From contig NZ_REFU01000001.1 in assembly GCF_003688915.1 (NCBI RefSeq), positions 3,596,001 to 3,660,000 on the forward strand: 64,000 nt of DNA, in the 5' to 3' direction. A program made the translations under genes and the position numbers. Below are positions 14,151 to 25,022 of the stretch, in pieces (the first letter of the stretch is position 1; each line of letters begins with the position of its first letter). Below the pieces are notes generated by a model. That model saw only the letters and a program-made list of their open reading frames with translations. It did no database searches and was not told the DNA's origin. The stretch comes from Rhodococcus sp. SBT000017 (lineage in GTDB: Bacteria > Actinomycetota > Actinomycetes > Mycobacteriales > Mycobacteriaceae).

Positions 14151-15782
14151 ATGGTCACTCTCGACGAGTTCAGGTCATGGGACAGCCGAGTGCTGGCAGC
14201 CGCGTCCGAAGCGCTGATGCGGCGGTGGCGTGAAGTCGCTGCCGTGCACGATTCGGCAGCGGACGAGGTTGTGGGCAAGGGGTGGGACGGTCCCGCGGCC
14301 GAGGCGGCACGGGAAACTTTGAGACGCATCCGGTCCGATCTCGGAGATGCCGCAACCGAGTTGCTTCGGATCGCGAGATGTACCGCGGATGCCTCGATCG
14401 ACATGGAGAGTCTGGTCGCTGCGCTCCGCTCGGTGGAGCGGACGGCGGCCGACGAGCGATTCTCCATCGGATCCGACGGTTCGGTGTACGACGCTGCAGC
14501 GTCGTATTCGGTTGCGCTAGTGGATCTGTGGGCGACGATGCGAGAGCGACGGCGATTCCGCGACGAGCTCGCCGAGCGAATCGCGCAGCTGATTCGTACG
14601 GCCACGGACTTCGACGACGTCCTTGCCCGACGCCTCGCCGGCGGAACCTCTGCAGCCTCCGTTGCGACGGCAATTGCGGCTTCGGTGCCGCGCGACGGGT
14701 CACCGGCGGCCAATGCCGCCTTCTGGAGCGCGCTCTCTCCTGCGGCACGCACCAGGCTGCTCGTCGAACAGCCGGCGCTGATCGGCAATCTCGACGGCCT
14801 GCCTGGACGGGTGCGAGACAGCGCCAACCGTCGAGTGTTGGCCGCCGAGCGTATCCGCCTCCGCGCCGTCGAAGCCGAACTGCAGAAAGAGTTGGCCGAC
14901 AACGTGTTCGGCGGGATCTTCAGTGACGCCGATGCCGGACTCGAACAGACTCGCACGCGGCTGGCATCACTCGATGCGATCGACGCGACGCTGGCGCAGG
15001 GGGCTCGGCAGCTTCTGGTCCTCGACAATTCCTCGTACGAGGAGACGATGGCGGCCATAGCGGTCGGCGATGTCGACACGGCGACCCATGTCGCCGTGTT
15101 CGTGCCCGGTCTCGGCTCGACCGTGCACGGACATCTTCTCCGTTACGACGGCGATATGGAGAACGTCGAAAATGCTGTGCAGCAACTTGTTTCACAGGAT
15201 CCACCGGAGTCTGCGGCTGCAGTGACCTGGCTGGACTACCAGGCCCCTCAGCTGGGGTGGAGCTTGCTCGATCCGGATCGGACCGTGGTCTCGGGTGCGG
15301 CTGCGCAGGCGGGAGCGGATCGATTGGCTCCGTTTCTGGACGGCCTCGACGCCGCGCGTGCGAGCGATCCGCATCTGTCGGTGCTGGCTCACTCGTACGG
15401 ATCCCTCACTGCGGCGTCGGCGCTCCGAGGCGACACCGGGGTCGACGAGTTCGTGGCTCTCGGGTCACCGGGATTCGGCACCCACAGCGCCGCAGATCTT
15501 CGGCTTCCCGTCGGACACGTGTTCGCGGCGGAGGCCGAGGGCGATATCGTCGCCGACCTGGGTGTGTTCGGCCGCGATCCGGGCGCACTGGACGGAGTCA
15601 CGCTGCTCTCGACCGAGCGTTCCGACGGAGCCGGCGGCTCGATCGGGCACAGCGACTATCTCACCGAGGGTTCCACCAGCGGACACAACGCCGCACTGGT
15701 CGTCGCCGACCGCAGCGCGGAGGTCGTGATCAGAACGAGGCCGGGTCTGCTCGATCTGCTGCAGAAGGTTCTGTACCTATGA
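14151..15782 (+). CDS. Alpha/beta hydrolase, DUF1023 type
   Basis: 543-aa protein. The N-terminal third is helical (GKGWDGPAAEAARETLRRI), reminiscent of WXG/ESX-like helical pairs. The C-terminal 230 residues form an alpha/beta hydrolase domain: AVFVPGLGSTVHGHL as oxyanion strand, nucleophile elbow AHSYGSLTA with catalytic Ser, and a late GHS/GHNAA histidine region. DUF1023 proteins are frequent in mycolata; substrates are unknown. ATG 14151 has GGGGGA upstream and is preferred over TTG 14112. Its stop overlaps the convergent cwsA stop by 6 nt. Confidence 0.82.
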   Translation: MVTLDEFRSWDSRVLAAASEALMRRWREVAAVHDSAADEVVGKGWDGPAAEAARETLRRIRSDLGDAATELLRIARCTADASIDMESLVAALRSVERTAADERFSIGSDGSVYDAAASYSVALVDLWATMRERRRFRDELAERIAQLIRTATDFDDVLARRLAGGTSAASVATAIAASVPRDGSPAANAAFWSALSPAARTRLLVEQPALIGNLDGLPGRVRDSANRRVLAAERIRLRAVEAELQKELADNVFGGIFSDADAGLEQTRTRLASLDAIDATLAQGARQLLVLDNSSYEETMAAIAVGDVDTATHVAVFVPGLGSTVHGHLLRYDGDMENVENAVQQLVSQDPPESAAAVTWLDYQAPQLGWSLLDPDRTVVSGAAAQAGADRLAPFLDGLDAARASDPHLSVLAHSYGSLTAASALRGDTGVDEFVALGSPGFGTHSAADLRLPVGHVFAAEAEGDIVADLGVFGRDPGALDGVTLLSTERSDGAGGSIGHSDYLTEGSTSGHNAALVVADRSAEVVIRTRPGLLDLLQKVLYL

Positions 15783-16157
15783 CGGCGTGTCGTCGTAGTC
15801 GGCCAGGCTCGGCGGAACATCGGCGGGCGGGGGCACCTCGTTGCGACGGCGGCCGAGGAAGAACACGACACCTCCGACGACGGCAGCAGCGGCACCGAAC
15901 ACCAGAATTCGCCGGGTCCGACGTGATCCCGAGTCGACCGTGACCAGCGCTCGGGTGCGATTGGCTTCGGCGATACGTTCCGCGGTCACTGCCCGGCGCT
16001 CCGCAGCTTGCTTGCGGGCCAGCCCGTAGCCCTTCTTGGCCAACAGCAGGCCCACTCCGGCCGGGCCCTTGCTTGCGGCGGATGCGGCCCCCAGCAGCGC
16101 GGTCGCTGCGGTACCGGTGGTCGACCGACCCTGGTCGGACTTCGTTGTGCTCGTCAT
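15777..16157 (-). CDS. cwsA: CwsA-like cell wall synthesis membrane protein
   Basis: 126-aa protein in the position of mycobacterial Rv0008c/CwsA, between the gyrA-linked tRNAs and ppiA. Features: amphipathic segment LLLAKKGYGLARKQAAERRAVTAERIAEANRTRA (described by position about 37-70), then one transmembrane helix near residues 84-101 followed by RRR, and a Pro-rich tail. Mycobacterial CwsA interacts with CrgA and Wag31 at poles and septum. Start ATG 16157 has GAGGGT upstream. Identity rests on topology plus synteny because primary sequence is weakly conserved. Confidence 0.7.
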   Translation of the reverse strand: MTSTTKSDQGRSTTGTAATALLGAASAASKGPAGVGLLLAKKGYGLARKQAAERRAVTAERIAEANRTRALVTVDSGSRRTRRILVFGAAAAVVGGVVFFLGRRRNEVPPPADVPPSLADYDDTPS

Positions 16158-16251
16158 ACCCTCACTGTTCCACAACACGGCCCCGCTGAACCCTCCCGAT
16201 ACACCCGACTCGATGCCCGTTGTGAACTGCCCGATCACCCGAGATGGCACG

Positions 16252-16788
16252 ATGGAGGGCGTGACTTCACCAAACAAGACCCAAACGGCCACGCTGCACA
16301 CCAACCGCGGCGATATCGTCATCGAACTGTTCGGCAATCACGCCCCCAAGACCGTCGCGAACTTCGTCGGTCTCGCGGACGGATCCAAGGAGTACACGAC
16401 GCAGAACGCGTCGGGTGCCAAGACCGGACCGTTCTACGACGGCGCGGTCTTCCACCGCGTCATCGACGGCTTCATGATCCAGGGCGGCGACCCCACCGGC
16501 ACCGGTGCAGGCGGACCGGGCTACAAGTTCGAGGACGAGTTCCACCCGGAGCTCTCCTTCGATCGTCCGTACCTGCTGGCCATGGCGAACGCAGGCCCCG
16601 GCACCAACGGCTCGCAGTTCTTCATCACCACCGGCAAGACCCCGCACCTCAACCGCAAGCACTCGATCTTCGGTGAGGTCACCGACGAGGCGTCGAAGAA
16701 GGTCGTCGACGCGATCTCGAGCACGCAGGTCGGCCGCGGAGATCGCCCGGTGGACGAGGTCGTCATCAACAACGTCACCATCTCCTGA
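16252..16788 (+). CDS. ppiA: Peptidyl-prolyl cis-trans isomerase, cyclophilin type
   Basis: Cytosolic cyclophilin accelerating proline isomerisation. Core motifs: YDGAVFHRVIDGFMIQGGDPTGTG with the catalytic Arg, FEDEFHPELSF, LAMANAGPGTNGSQFFIT, and HSIFGEV. Length of about 178 aa suits the family. Start uncertain: ATG 16252 or GTG 16261 (VTSPNKTQ), with GGAGG between them; homologues begin close to TATLHTNRGD either way. Same slot as mycobacterial Rv0009. Confidence 0.92.
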   Translation: MEGVTSPNKTQTATLHTNRGDIVIELFGNHAPKTVANFVGLADGSKEYTTQNASGAKTGPFYDGAVFHRVIDGFMIQGGDPTGTGAGGPGYKFEDEFHPELSFDRPYLLAMANAGPGTNGSQFFITTGKTPHLNRKHSIFGEVTDEASKKVVDAISSTQVGRGDRPVDEVVINNVTIS

Positions 16789-16812
16789 TCTGACCGAAGG
16801 ACTTTCGACAAG

Positions 16813-17742
16813 ATGACGAACCCCGGCTGGGGTGGCGCGTACGGCGACCAGCCCAACCCACCCCAGTCGGTGTGCGTCCGACATCCCGATCGCCCCACCG
16901 GCCTGGCCTGCTCGCGCTGCGGCCGGCCGGCATGCCCGCAGTGTCTTCAGGCCGCGGCCGTCGGACAGCACTGCGTCGATTGCGTGCGCGAGGGCAACAA
17001 GAACGTCCGCACTGCGCAGACCGTCGCCGGTGCACCCATGGCACGATCGGCCAAGACCCCGCTGACGTACGCCCTGATCGCCATCAACGTGATCGTCTAT
17101 GCCATCACGGTGGCGCAGTCCGGCGATCCGATGAACAACACCTCCGGGTCCGCGCTCGCCCGCAGCTGGGCTCTCAACAGCCTGCTCGTCTCCGACGGCG
17201 ATGTGTTCCGGCTGATCGGCAGCGGCTTCGTCCACTACGGGCCGATACACCTGCTCGTGAACATGTTCGCGCTGTACATCATCGGTCGCGACGTCGAACT
17301 CGTGCTCGGCCGAACCCGCTACCTGGTCGTCTACTTCCTCTCACTCCTCGGAGGAAGCGCGTCGGTGATGCTGCTGGAGAACCCGCTGGCGTTCACCGTC
17401 GGCGCGTCCGGTGCCGTCTTCGGTCTCCTCGGTGCACAGGCCGTCATCCTGCTGCGGCTCAAGCGAAGCCCGGCACCCATCCTCATCGTCATCGCGGTGA
17501 ACATCTTCATCAGCATCTCGATCCCCAGCATCTCGCTGTGGGGACACATGGGCGGACTCGTCGCCGGAGCCGCCGCCACCGCCGGTCTGGTGTTCTTGTC
17601 CCACCGAACCCGCGACACGGGACAGCAGCGAACCATGGCCGGTGTGTCCATGGCCTGGCTCTCGGTCATCGCCGTCGCTCTGGTGTCGCTGGGCATCATC
17701 GCCATCCGTGTACTCGACCTGCGCGCCCAGATGGGCCTCTAG
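16813..17742 (+). CDS. Rhomboid intramembrane serine protease with N-terminal zinc finger
   Basis: 309-aa integral membrane protease. Residues 21-57 hold a B-box-like cluster (C21, H24, C33, C36, C41, C44, H53, C54, C57). Six or more membrane helices follow. Catalytic dyad is Ser199 in GASGAVFG and His245 in WGHMGGL; the conserved Asn150 is in HLLVNMFALY. Cleaves unknown membrane substrates. Ribosome-binding site GAAGGA lies upstream of the ATG. A hairpin repeat begins two bases after the stop. Confidence 0.93.
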   Translation: MTNPGWGGAYGDQPNPPQSVCVRHPDRPTGLACSRCGRPACPQCLQAAAVGQHCVDCVREGNKNVRTAQTVAGAPMARSAKTPLTYALIAINVIVYAITVAQSGDPMNNTSGSALARSWALNSLLVSDGDVFRLIGSGFVHYGPIHLLVNMFALYIIGRDVELVLGRTRYLVVYFLSLLGGSASVMLLENPLAFTVGASGAVFGLLGAQAVILLRLKRSPAPILIVIAVNIFISISIPSISLWGHMGGLVAGAAATAGLVFLSHRTRDTGQQRTMAGVSMAWLSVIAVALVSLGIIAIRVLDLRAQMGL

Positions 17743-17744
17743 CA

Positions 17745-17800
17745 AGTCCACTCGATGTGACATTGACCCCCCAAAAGTCCACCGAAGGTCACATTGAGTA
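17745..17800 (+). repeat. Intergenic hairpin repeat, copy 2
   Basis: Left arm AGTCCACTCGATGTGACATT, spacer with CCCCCCAAAAGTCCACC, right arm GAAGGTCACATTGAGT. Sits between convergent genes (rhomboid protease and PH-domain protein), where it could act as a transcription terminator or RNA end. Confidence 0.88.
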
Positions 17801-17818
17801 CCCCCGGGGGCCGGACGC

Positions 17819-18304
17819 TCAGGAGTTGCGTGGCACCAGACCGTGGATGTCCAGTGCGTCGTATACGTCTCGAGGGTCGGTTCCGAGGTCCCATCTGCCG
17901 AAGATGATCAGTCGGTCGTCGTCTTCGCCGGGTGGGCGGATGTCGAGTTCGAGCATCGGGACTCGTCGTCCCAGTCGTGGGTATTTCACGATTTTGACGC
18001 GGACGATGTCGCGGCGGCTGTAGGTGCGTATGCCGCTGAGGCGTTTCATCACCAGTGATCCGTCCTGGGTGATGGCCAGCCGGGGGCGTTGTACGGCGGC
18101 GAGTGCGGCGATGATCCACATTCCGACGGCTGCGAGCCCGACGAGGAAGGTTCCGGCCGCGTCGGTGGAGGAGAGTGCGGCACCGATTCCCAGTGCGATT
18201 CCGCCTGCGACCAGAGCCGCGACGGCGACGAGGGGCGTCGCCCAGTGCTGTTCGTACACACCCTGTGGATCGTTCGTAGACTTATCCACAGGGTTTATCC
18301 ACAT
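17819..18304 (-). CDS. PH-domain (bPH2-like) membrane protein
   Basis: 161-aa protein with two membrane helices (about 24-44 and 50-70) and a cytosolic beta-rich domain containing PRLAITQDGSLVMKRLSGIRTYSRRDI, as in bacterial PH-like domains; corresponds in position to mycobacterial Rv0010c. It lies between ppiA/rhomboid and crgA, so an envelope or division role is possible but unproven. Start ATG 18304; GTG five codons later is an alternative. The first codons overlap two DnaA-box-like sequences. Confidence 0.78.
   Translation of the reverse strand: MWINPVDKSTNDPQGVYEQHWATPLVAVAALVAGGIALGIGAALSSTDAAGTFLVGLAAVGMWIIAALAAVQRPRLAITQDGSLVMKRLSGIRTYSRRDIVRVKIVKYPRLGRRVPMLELDIRPPGEDDDRLIIFGRWDLGTDPRDVYDALDIHGLVPRNS
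18282..18303. other. Two exact TTATCCACA (DnaA-box-like) 9-mers
   Basis: TTATCCACA at 18282-18290 and 18295-18303, same orientation, 13 bp apart start to start. A near match, TGTGGATCG, lies at 18264-18272 in inverse orientation. They overlap the 5' end of the PH-domain gene and face the crgA 3' end. Sequence identity to the consensus is direct; DnaA binding is inferred. Confidence 0.55.
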
Positions 18305-18340
18305 TGGGGATGAATGACATCGATGTAACTCGGTCGGCGC

Positions 18341-18604
18341 TCAGCGCCACCGCATGGTCATCACGAGTCCGACGACCATGAACCCGAAGCCGATCAGGAA
18401 GTTGTAGGCACCGAGGTTTCCGATGAAGGCGATGTCCTCGGAAGCGAGGTAGTAGACGATCAGCCACAGCAGCCCGACCACCATGAATCCCAGCATCAGC
18501 ACCACGTACCAGACCGGTGACGGCCCGGCGTTGACCTTGACCGGCGTACGGTTCGCCGGGTTGATCGTGTAGTCGTTCTTCTTCCGTACCTTCGACTTCG
18601 GCAT
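18341..18604 (-). CDS. crgA: Cell division protein CrgA
   Basis: 87-aa septation regulator found in actinobacteria, known from mycobacteria to bind FtsZ, FtsQ, FtsI/PbpA-type partners and CwsA. Sequence starts MPKSKVRKKNDYTINP, then SPVWYVVLMLGFMVVGLLWL and a second hydrophobic segment NFLIGFGFMVVGLVMTMRWR, giving two transmembrane helices. ATG 18604 has GAGGAAG upstream. Same place as mycobacterial Rv0011c. Confidence 0.95.
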   Translation of the reverse strand: MPKSKVRKKNDYTINPANRTPVKVNAGPSPVWYVVLMLGFMVVGLLWLIVYYLASEDIAFIGNLGAYNFLIGFGFMVVGLVMTMRWR

Positions 18605-18652
18605 TGCTTCCTCTTCGCGTTCGTGACGGTCCGCGGCAACTGCGGCCGTACC

Positions 18653-18705
18653 TGTGGACAACTGACGATCGGAACCTGTGGATCGGCGGGTGCCGCTTAT
18701 CCCCA
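18653..18705. other. DnaA-box-like cluster in the crgA/DUF881 intergenic region
   Basis: TGTGGACAA at 18653-18661 is the exact inverse of TTGTCCACA, the actinobacterial DnaA box. Near matches TGTGGATCG (18677-18685) and TTATCCCCA (18697-18705) follow. The 204-nt gap separates divergent crgA and the DUF881 gene, so it also holds their promoters. Binding not shown. Confidence 0.45.
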
Positions 18706-18808
18706 GGCTATTGTGACCTCGAGGACCGTGACGGTCACCGACCCGGTTGCTGTACACGCTAACGCAGGTGAGCCCAGCACCGACCCACCGGACAAATTGT
18801 GAGCACCC

Positions 18809-19555
18809 GTGACACGACGATCGACTGCCCCCGCCGACACCCGCTGGTGGGTGCTCGCCGTCGCGGTGTGCGCTGTCGTCGGTCTGCTGCTCGGCACCAC
18901 CAGGCATGTCTCGGACGGCAACGAGTTGCGCGGCGGGGATACCACCCGGCTCGCAGATCTGGTCGACGCGGCCCAACGCAGCAGTGATGATGCCCAGCGG
19001 AGCCGGGACACGCTCGAGAAACAGGTCGAGTCCATTCAGCAACGCACTGCGACAGGGGACACCGAGGTTGCCGACGCGTTGGTGCGTATCGATTCCCTGG
19101 CCGACGCGGCAGGACGTGACCCCGCTTCCGGCGGGGGCGTGACCGTCACGATGGCCGACGCCCCCCGTGGTCCGGACGGTTCGTATGCGTCCGACGCATC
19201 GGTCGACGATTTGGTGGTTCATCAGGTCGATGTTCAGAGCGTGCTCAACGCGTTGTGGGCCGGCGGCGCGTCGGCGATCGCGATGCAGGATCAACGGCTG
19301 GTGGCCTCGTCGGCTCCCCGGTGCATCGGGAACACCCTTCTTCTCGGCGGGCGGACGTACAGTCCGCCGTACGTGATGACGGCGATCGGGGACTCGGATC
19401 GGCTGCGCGCGGCGTTGAAGAACGAGCCGGGTGTCCGGTTGTACGAGCAGTACGCACTGCGATACGGCCTCCGCTACGACGTCGCAGCGTCCGAGGATCT
19501 CTCGGTGCCCGCGTACGAGCAATCGGTGCGCATGCGGTATGCACAGCCTCGCTGA
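18809..19555 (+). CDS. DUF881 family protein
   Basis: 248-aa protein with one N-terminal membrane helix (about 14-30), a coiled-coil-like stretch (45-78, e.g. RSRDTLEKQVESIQ), and the extracytoplasmic DUF881 domain with GGGVTVTMADAPRG, VNALWAGGASAIAMQDQR and PYVMTAIGD. Corresponds to mycobacterial Rv0012 by position. GTG start. Function unknown; homologues lie near divisome genes. The amidotransferase begins 13 nt after its stop. Confidence 0.85.
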   Translation: MTRRSTAPADTRWWVLAVAVCAVVGLLLGTTRHVSDGNELRGGDTTRLADLVDAAQRSSDDAQRSRDTLEKQVESIQQRTATGDTEVADALVRIDSLADAAGRDPASGGGVTVTMADAPRGPDGSYASDASVDDLVVHQVDVQSVLNALWAGGASAIAMQDQRLVASSAPRCIGNTLLLGGRTYSPPYVMTAIGDSDRLRAALKNEPGVRLYEQYALRYGLRYDVAASEDLSVPAYEQSVRMRYAQPR

Positions 19556-19568
19556 GTACGCTGTCCGC

Positions 19569-20210
19569 ATGCGTATTCTCGTCGTCGACAACTACGACAG
19601 CTTCGTCTTCAACCTCGTCCAGTACCTGGGCCAGCTGAATGCCGATGTCGAGGTCTGGCGCAACGACGACGAGCGCCTCGCCGACCGCGATGCCGTCGCG
19701 GACCGGTTCGACGGCATTCTGCTCAGCCCGGGACCGGGCACGCCGCAGCGCGCAGGTGCCACAATGGATCTGGTCTCGGCCAGCGCTCGCACGAAGACGC
19801 CCCTGCTCGGGGTCTGTCTGGGCCATCAGGCGATCGGCGCAGCCTTCGGTGCCACGGTGGAGAAGGCCCCGGAACTGCTGCACGGCAAGACCAGCCTGGT
19901 GCACCATTCGGGCGTCGGAGTTCTCGAGGGGATGAACGAGCCGTTCACCGCCACTCGCTACCACTCGCTGACCGTCCGGGAAGACACGATCCCGGCCGAA
20001 CTCGAAATCATCGGGCGCACCGAATCCGGCCTGGTGATGGCGATGCGGCACACCGAGCTACCGATTCACGGCGTCCAGTTCCACCCGGAGTCCATCCTCA
20101 CCGAGGGCGGACACCGCATGCTGGCGAACTGGCTCACCGTCTGCGGGATGCCCACCGATCCCGGCCTCGTCGCCAAGCTCGAAGCTCAGGTCTCCGAAGC
20201 CTTCGCCTGA
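19569..20210 (+). CDS. trpG: Class I glutamine amidotransferase, anthranilate/aminodeoxychorismate synthase component II
   Basis: 213-aa glutaminase subunit supplying ammonia for anthranilate (tryptophan) or 4-amino-4-deoxychorismate (folate). Motifs: VDNYDSFVFNL at the start, LSPGPGTP oxyanion segment, catalytic Cys in GVCLGHQ, and HPES with the catalytic His and Glu. ATG 19569 gives the canonical N-terminus. Synteny equals mycobacterial Rv0013, named trpG or pabA; the sequence cannot separate the two roles and it may serve both. Confidence 0.92.
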   Translation: MRILVVDNYDSFVFNLVQYLGQLNADVEVWRNDDERLADRDAVADRFDGILLSPGPGTPQRAGATMDLVSASARTKTPLLGVCLGHQAIGAAFGATVEKAPELLHGKTSLVHHSGVGVLEGMNEPFTATRYHSLTVREDTIPAELEIIGRTESGLVMAMRHTELPIHGVQFHPESILTEGGHRMLANWLTVCGMPTDPGLVAKLEAQVSEAFA

Positions 20211-20226
20211 GCTCGACGCGAGGTGG

Positions 20227-22163
20227 CTAGCCGTTGGGGATACCCAGCACCCCGATGCTCACGGTGATGGTGTCGGTCTTGCTGATCTCGGAGCCCGCCG
20301 GCTGAGTCTGGTTGACGATTCGGCCGACCATCAGTGGGTCGAGTGTCGACTGGCTCGACGTCGACAGGTTCGACACCGTTCCGGTCCAGCCGGCCGATTC
20401 CAGTGCCGTCAACGCCTGGGTCTCGGTGAGGCCGGAGAGGTCCGGCATCGGGATCTTGTCGCCGTTCGAGACCCGCAACGTCACGACGGTGTTCTCGGCG
20501 ACGTTGGCACCACCGGCGGGGTCCGTCGAGACGACCTGTCCCACAGGCTGACTGGAGTCGATGTTCTGTATCTGAACGCGGAGGCCGGCACCCTCGACGT
20601 TCGGCTGCGCGACGTCGACGAGCTGGCCGACGACGTTGGGCATCCGTACCTGCGCCGGCCCCGAACCGAGCGTGATGCGAACCTGCGAGTCGGCGTTCAT
20701 GCTCACACCCGAGGACGGGTTCTGCTCGACGACCCGGTCGAGGTTCTCCGGCGTCGACGGTGCACGGGCGACGGTGGGATCGAGTTCGAGGCCCACCTCG
20801 TTCAAGGCGTCCGACGCCTCCTGTTGCGTTCGTCCGGTCAGTCGCGGTACCTGCACCTGCTGGGGGCCCGAGGAGATGTCGAGCTGAATGTCTCCGGGCG
20901 ATTCGGTCTGCGACCCCGTGGCCGGGTTGGTGCCGATCGCGGAGCCCTCGGGAACCGACGCATCCGGCCTCTCCTGCACGGTGACGCGTAGGCCGACGTT
21001 CTCGAGCTGGCTCTGGGCCTCGTCGGCGGACAGCCCGGCGACGGACGGCACAGTGACGGTCTTGGGGTCCGCGCCGGGACCGAGCGACCACAGGAATGCT
21101 CCGACGATCGCGACGACGATGATCGACGCCGCGGAGATCAGCGCGATCTTGAGGCCTCGACGGTTCCTGGGTTCGTCCTCGGGTTCGGCGTGCCTCGACG
21201 CACGGGGCGTGGCGGCGGCGCCTGCGGCCGGTTTGTCCGCGCCGGAGAAGTCCGCCTGCCGGGAATCGACCGATCCGAGGATCGTGGTGCGGTCCTCGTC
21301 GTTCATGACCATCGGGGCGCTCGGTCGTTGACCTCCGAGGACGCGGACCAGGTCGGTGCGCATCTCGGCGGCGCTCTGGTAGCGGTTGGCGGGGTTCTTG
21401 GCCATCGCCTTGAGGATGATCGAGTCGAGCTCACGCGGCACCGTGTCGTTGACCAGTGACGGCAGCTGAGGATCCTCGCGCACGTGCTGGTAGGCGACGG
21501 CGACCGGTGAATCACCCTTGAACGGGGGCTCGCCGGTGAGGATCTCGAACAGCACACAGCCGAGTGAGTAGACGTCCGATCGAGCGTCGACCTGTTCGCC
21601 GCGGGCCTGTTCGGGTGAAAGATACTGAGCGGTTCCGATGACGGCCGCGGTCTGGGTCATCGGCGACGAGGAATCTGCGATGGCGCGCGCGATGCCGAAG
21701 TCCATCACCTTCACCGCGCCGGCGTTGTTGATCATGATGTTCGCGGGTTTGACGTCGCGGTGCACGATTCCGTTGCGGTGGCTGAAATCGAGTGCAGCAC
21801 AGACGTCGGCGATGACCTCCATGGCTCGACGCGGCGCCATGGGTCCTTCGGCGCGGACGATGTCGCGGAGGGTGTCGCCGTCGACGTACTCCATGACGAT
21901 GAACGGGAGCGGACCGGCTTCGGTCTCGGCTTCACCGGTGTCGTACACGGCAACGATGGCGGGGTGGTTCAGTGCGGCCGCGTTCTGGGCTTCACGACGG
22001 AAGCGCAGGTAGAACGTGGGGTCGCGGGCGAGATCGGCGCGCAGAACCTTGATGGCGACGTCGCGGTCCAGCCGAGTGTCACGTGCCAGATGAACCTCGG
22101 ACATGCCGCCGAAACCGAGTATCTCGCCCAGCTCGTAGCGAGAGGACAGCGTACGGGGAGTCG

Positions 22164-22167
<4 letters not shown>
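20227..22167 (-). CDS. pknB: Serine/threonine protein kinase PknB with four PASTA domains
   Basis: Membrane receptor kinase controlling cell wall growth, 646 aa. Kinase lobe: glycine loop GFGGMSEV, Lys40 in [12 protein letters not shown] (Asp138), DFG 156-158, activation-loop threonines 171 and 173 in MTQTAAV. One transmembrane helix near 340-362, then four extracellular PASTA repeats (about 368-646), which bind muropeptides/lipid II in the family. Start overlaps the pknA stop as ATGA-type coupling. Last gene of the cluster; followed by convergent trpG. Confidence 0.97.
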
Positions 22168-23531
<1,364 letters not shown>

Positions 23532-23537
23532 CTTATG

Positions 23538-25022
23538 TCACCTCCCCTGCAATGCGGCTGCGATGACGGCGCGCCCGATGGGTGCGGCCACGGATCCACC
23601 CGTCGCGGCGAGTGCTCGGTCGCCGCCGTCCTCGACGATGACGGCGATGGCGACCTTGGGGTCGTCGGCGGGTGCGAAGCCGATGTACCACGCGTGCGGC
23701 GGGGTGTTGCGTGGGTCGGAACCGTGTTCTGCGGTACCGGTTTTCGACGCGATCTGGACGCCGGGGATCTTGCCCTCGCCGCTGGTGTTGTTCTCGGAGC
23801 CGATCATCAGATCGGTCAGCGTCGCCGCGGTGGCCGAGCTGATCGCTTCGCCCATGGCCTTGGGCTGGTAGCTCGACAGGTCCGACAGGTCGGGAGACTG
23901 CAGCTGCTGCACCAGGTTCGGGGCCATCCGCACGCCGCCGTTGGCCACAGTGGCGGCGATGACGGCGTCCTGCAACGGGGTCAGCGCCACGTCGCGCTGG
24001 CCGATGCTGGATTGGCCGAGCGCGGCGTCGTCGTCGATGGGTCCGATGGTGCTGTCGGCGACGGTGAGCGGAATGGTCGAGTCCTCACCGATGCCGAACG
24101 CCGCAGAGGTCTCGCGCATCCTGTCCACCCCGGTGTCGATGCCGAGCTCGACGAAGGCGGTGTTGCACGAGCGCGCGAAAGCTTCACGCAGCGTTGCCGT
24201 CTGGCCGCCGCCGCACGTCGAACCGTTGTAATTCTCCAGCGTCGTCGAGGTTCCCGGCAACGTGATGTTCGACGCGGCCGTGAGTTGATCGTCCGGTGTC
24301 GCGCCCGCTTCGAGTGCGGCTGCGGTGGTGATCACCTTGAACGTCGATCCGGGTGGGTAGGTCTGCGAGATCGCCCGGTTGACCATCGGCTTCTCGGGAT
24401 CGTTGCTCAGGTTCTCCCACGCCGCGGTGGTGGTGCTGCCGTCGTGGCTGGCCAACAGGTTCGGGTCGTAGCTGGGGGTGCTGGCCATGGCCAGAATGTT
24501 GCCGGTGGCGGGGTCGAGGGCCACCACCGAGCCGGTGTATCCCTTGGCGGTCAGCTGGTCGTATGCGACCTGCTGAACGACGGGGTCGATGGTGGTGACG
24601 ACGTTGCCGCCGCGGGGATCTCGACCGGAGATGAGGTCGAACAGTCGTCCGCCGAAGAGCCGGTCGTCGGATCCGTTCAGTACGGGGTCCTCGGCGCGTT
24701 CGAGGCCGCTGCTCGAGTACAGCATCGAGTAGTAGCCGGTGATCGGCGCGTTGGCCTGCGGGCTGGCCGGGGAGATCGAATTCTGGGGGTAGGTGCGCAG
24801 GTACTTGTAGCGGTCGTCGGTGGGGATCGAGGATGCGAGCACCTGGCCACCGGCCGAGATCTGACCGCGCTGACGTGAGTACTCGTCGAGCAGCACTCGT
24901 GAGTTTCTCGGGTCGGTGCGTAGATCGTCGGCCTTGATGACCTGGAGGTAGGTGGCGTTGGCGAGCAACGCCACGACCATGACCATCACGGCGATGGACA
25001 CGCGGCGCAGGGGAGTGTTCAT
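23538..25022 (-). CDS. pbpA: Penicillin-binding protein A (transpeptidase)
   Basis: 494-aa class B PBP crosslinking peptidoglycan, needed for division in mycobacteria and a PknB substrate there. N-terminal membrane anchor at residues 8-24. Catalytic motifs S226-TF-K229 (PPGSTFK), S285-C-N287 and K427-T-G429 (ASKTGTAEHG) are all present. Start overlaps the rodA stop by 4 nt; pknA follows closely. Coupled RodA-PbpA pair, as in other actinobacteria. Confidence 0.96.
   Translation of the reverse strand: MNTPLRRVSIAVMVMVVALLANATYLQVIKADDLRTDPRNSRVLLDEYSRQRGQISAGGQVLASSIPTDDRYKYLRTYPQNSISPASPQANAPITGYYSMLYSSSGLERAEDPVLNGSDDRLFGGRLFDLISGRDPRGGNVVTTIDPVVQQVAYDQLTAKGYTGSVVALDPATGNILAMASTPSYDPNLLASHDGSTTTAAWENLSNDPEKPMVNRAISQTYPPGSTFKVITTAAALEAGATPDDQLTAASNITLPGTSTTLENYNGSTCGGGQTATLREAFARSCNTAFVELGIDTGVDRMRETSAAFGIGEDSTIPLTVADSTIGPIDDDAALGQSSIGQRDVALTPLQDAVIAATVANGGVRMAPNLVQQLQSPDLSDLSSYQPKAMGEAISSATAATLTDLMIGSENNTSGEGKIPGVQIASKTGTAEHGSDPRNTPPHAWYIGFAPADDPKVAIAVIVEDGGDRALAATGGSVAAPIGRAVIAAALQGR

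Noticed and set aside
18264..18705. Chromosomal origin (oriC)
   Set aside because: In this lineage oriC lies between dnaA and dnaN, upstream of gnd and outside the window; there is no long AT-rich unwinding region here.
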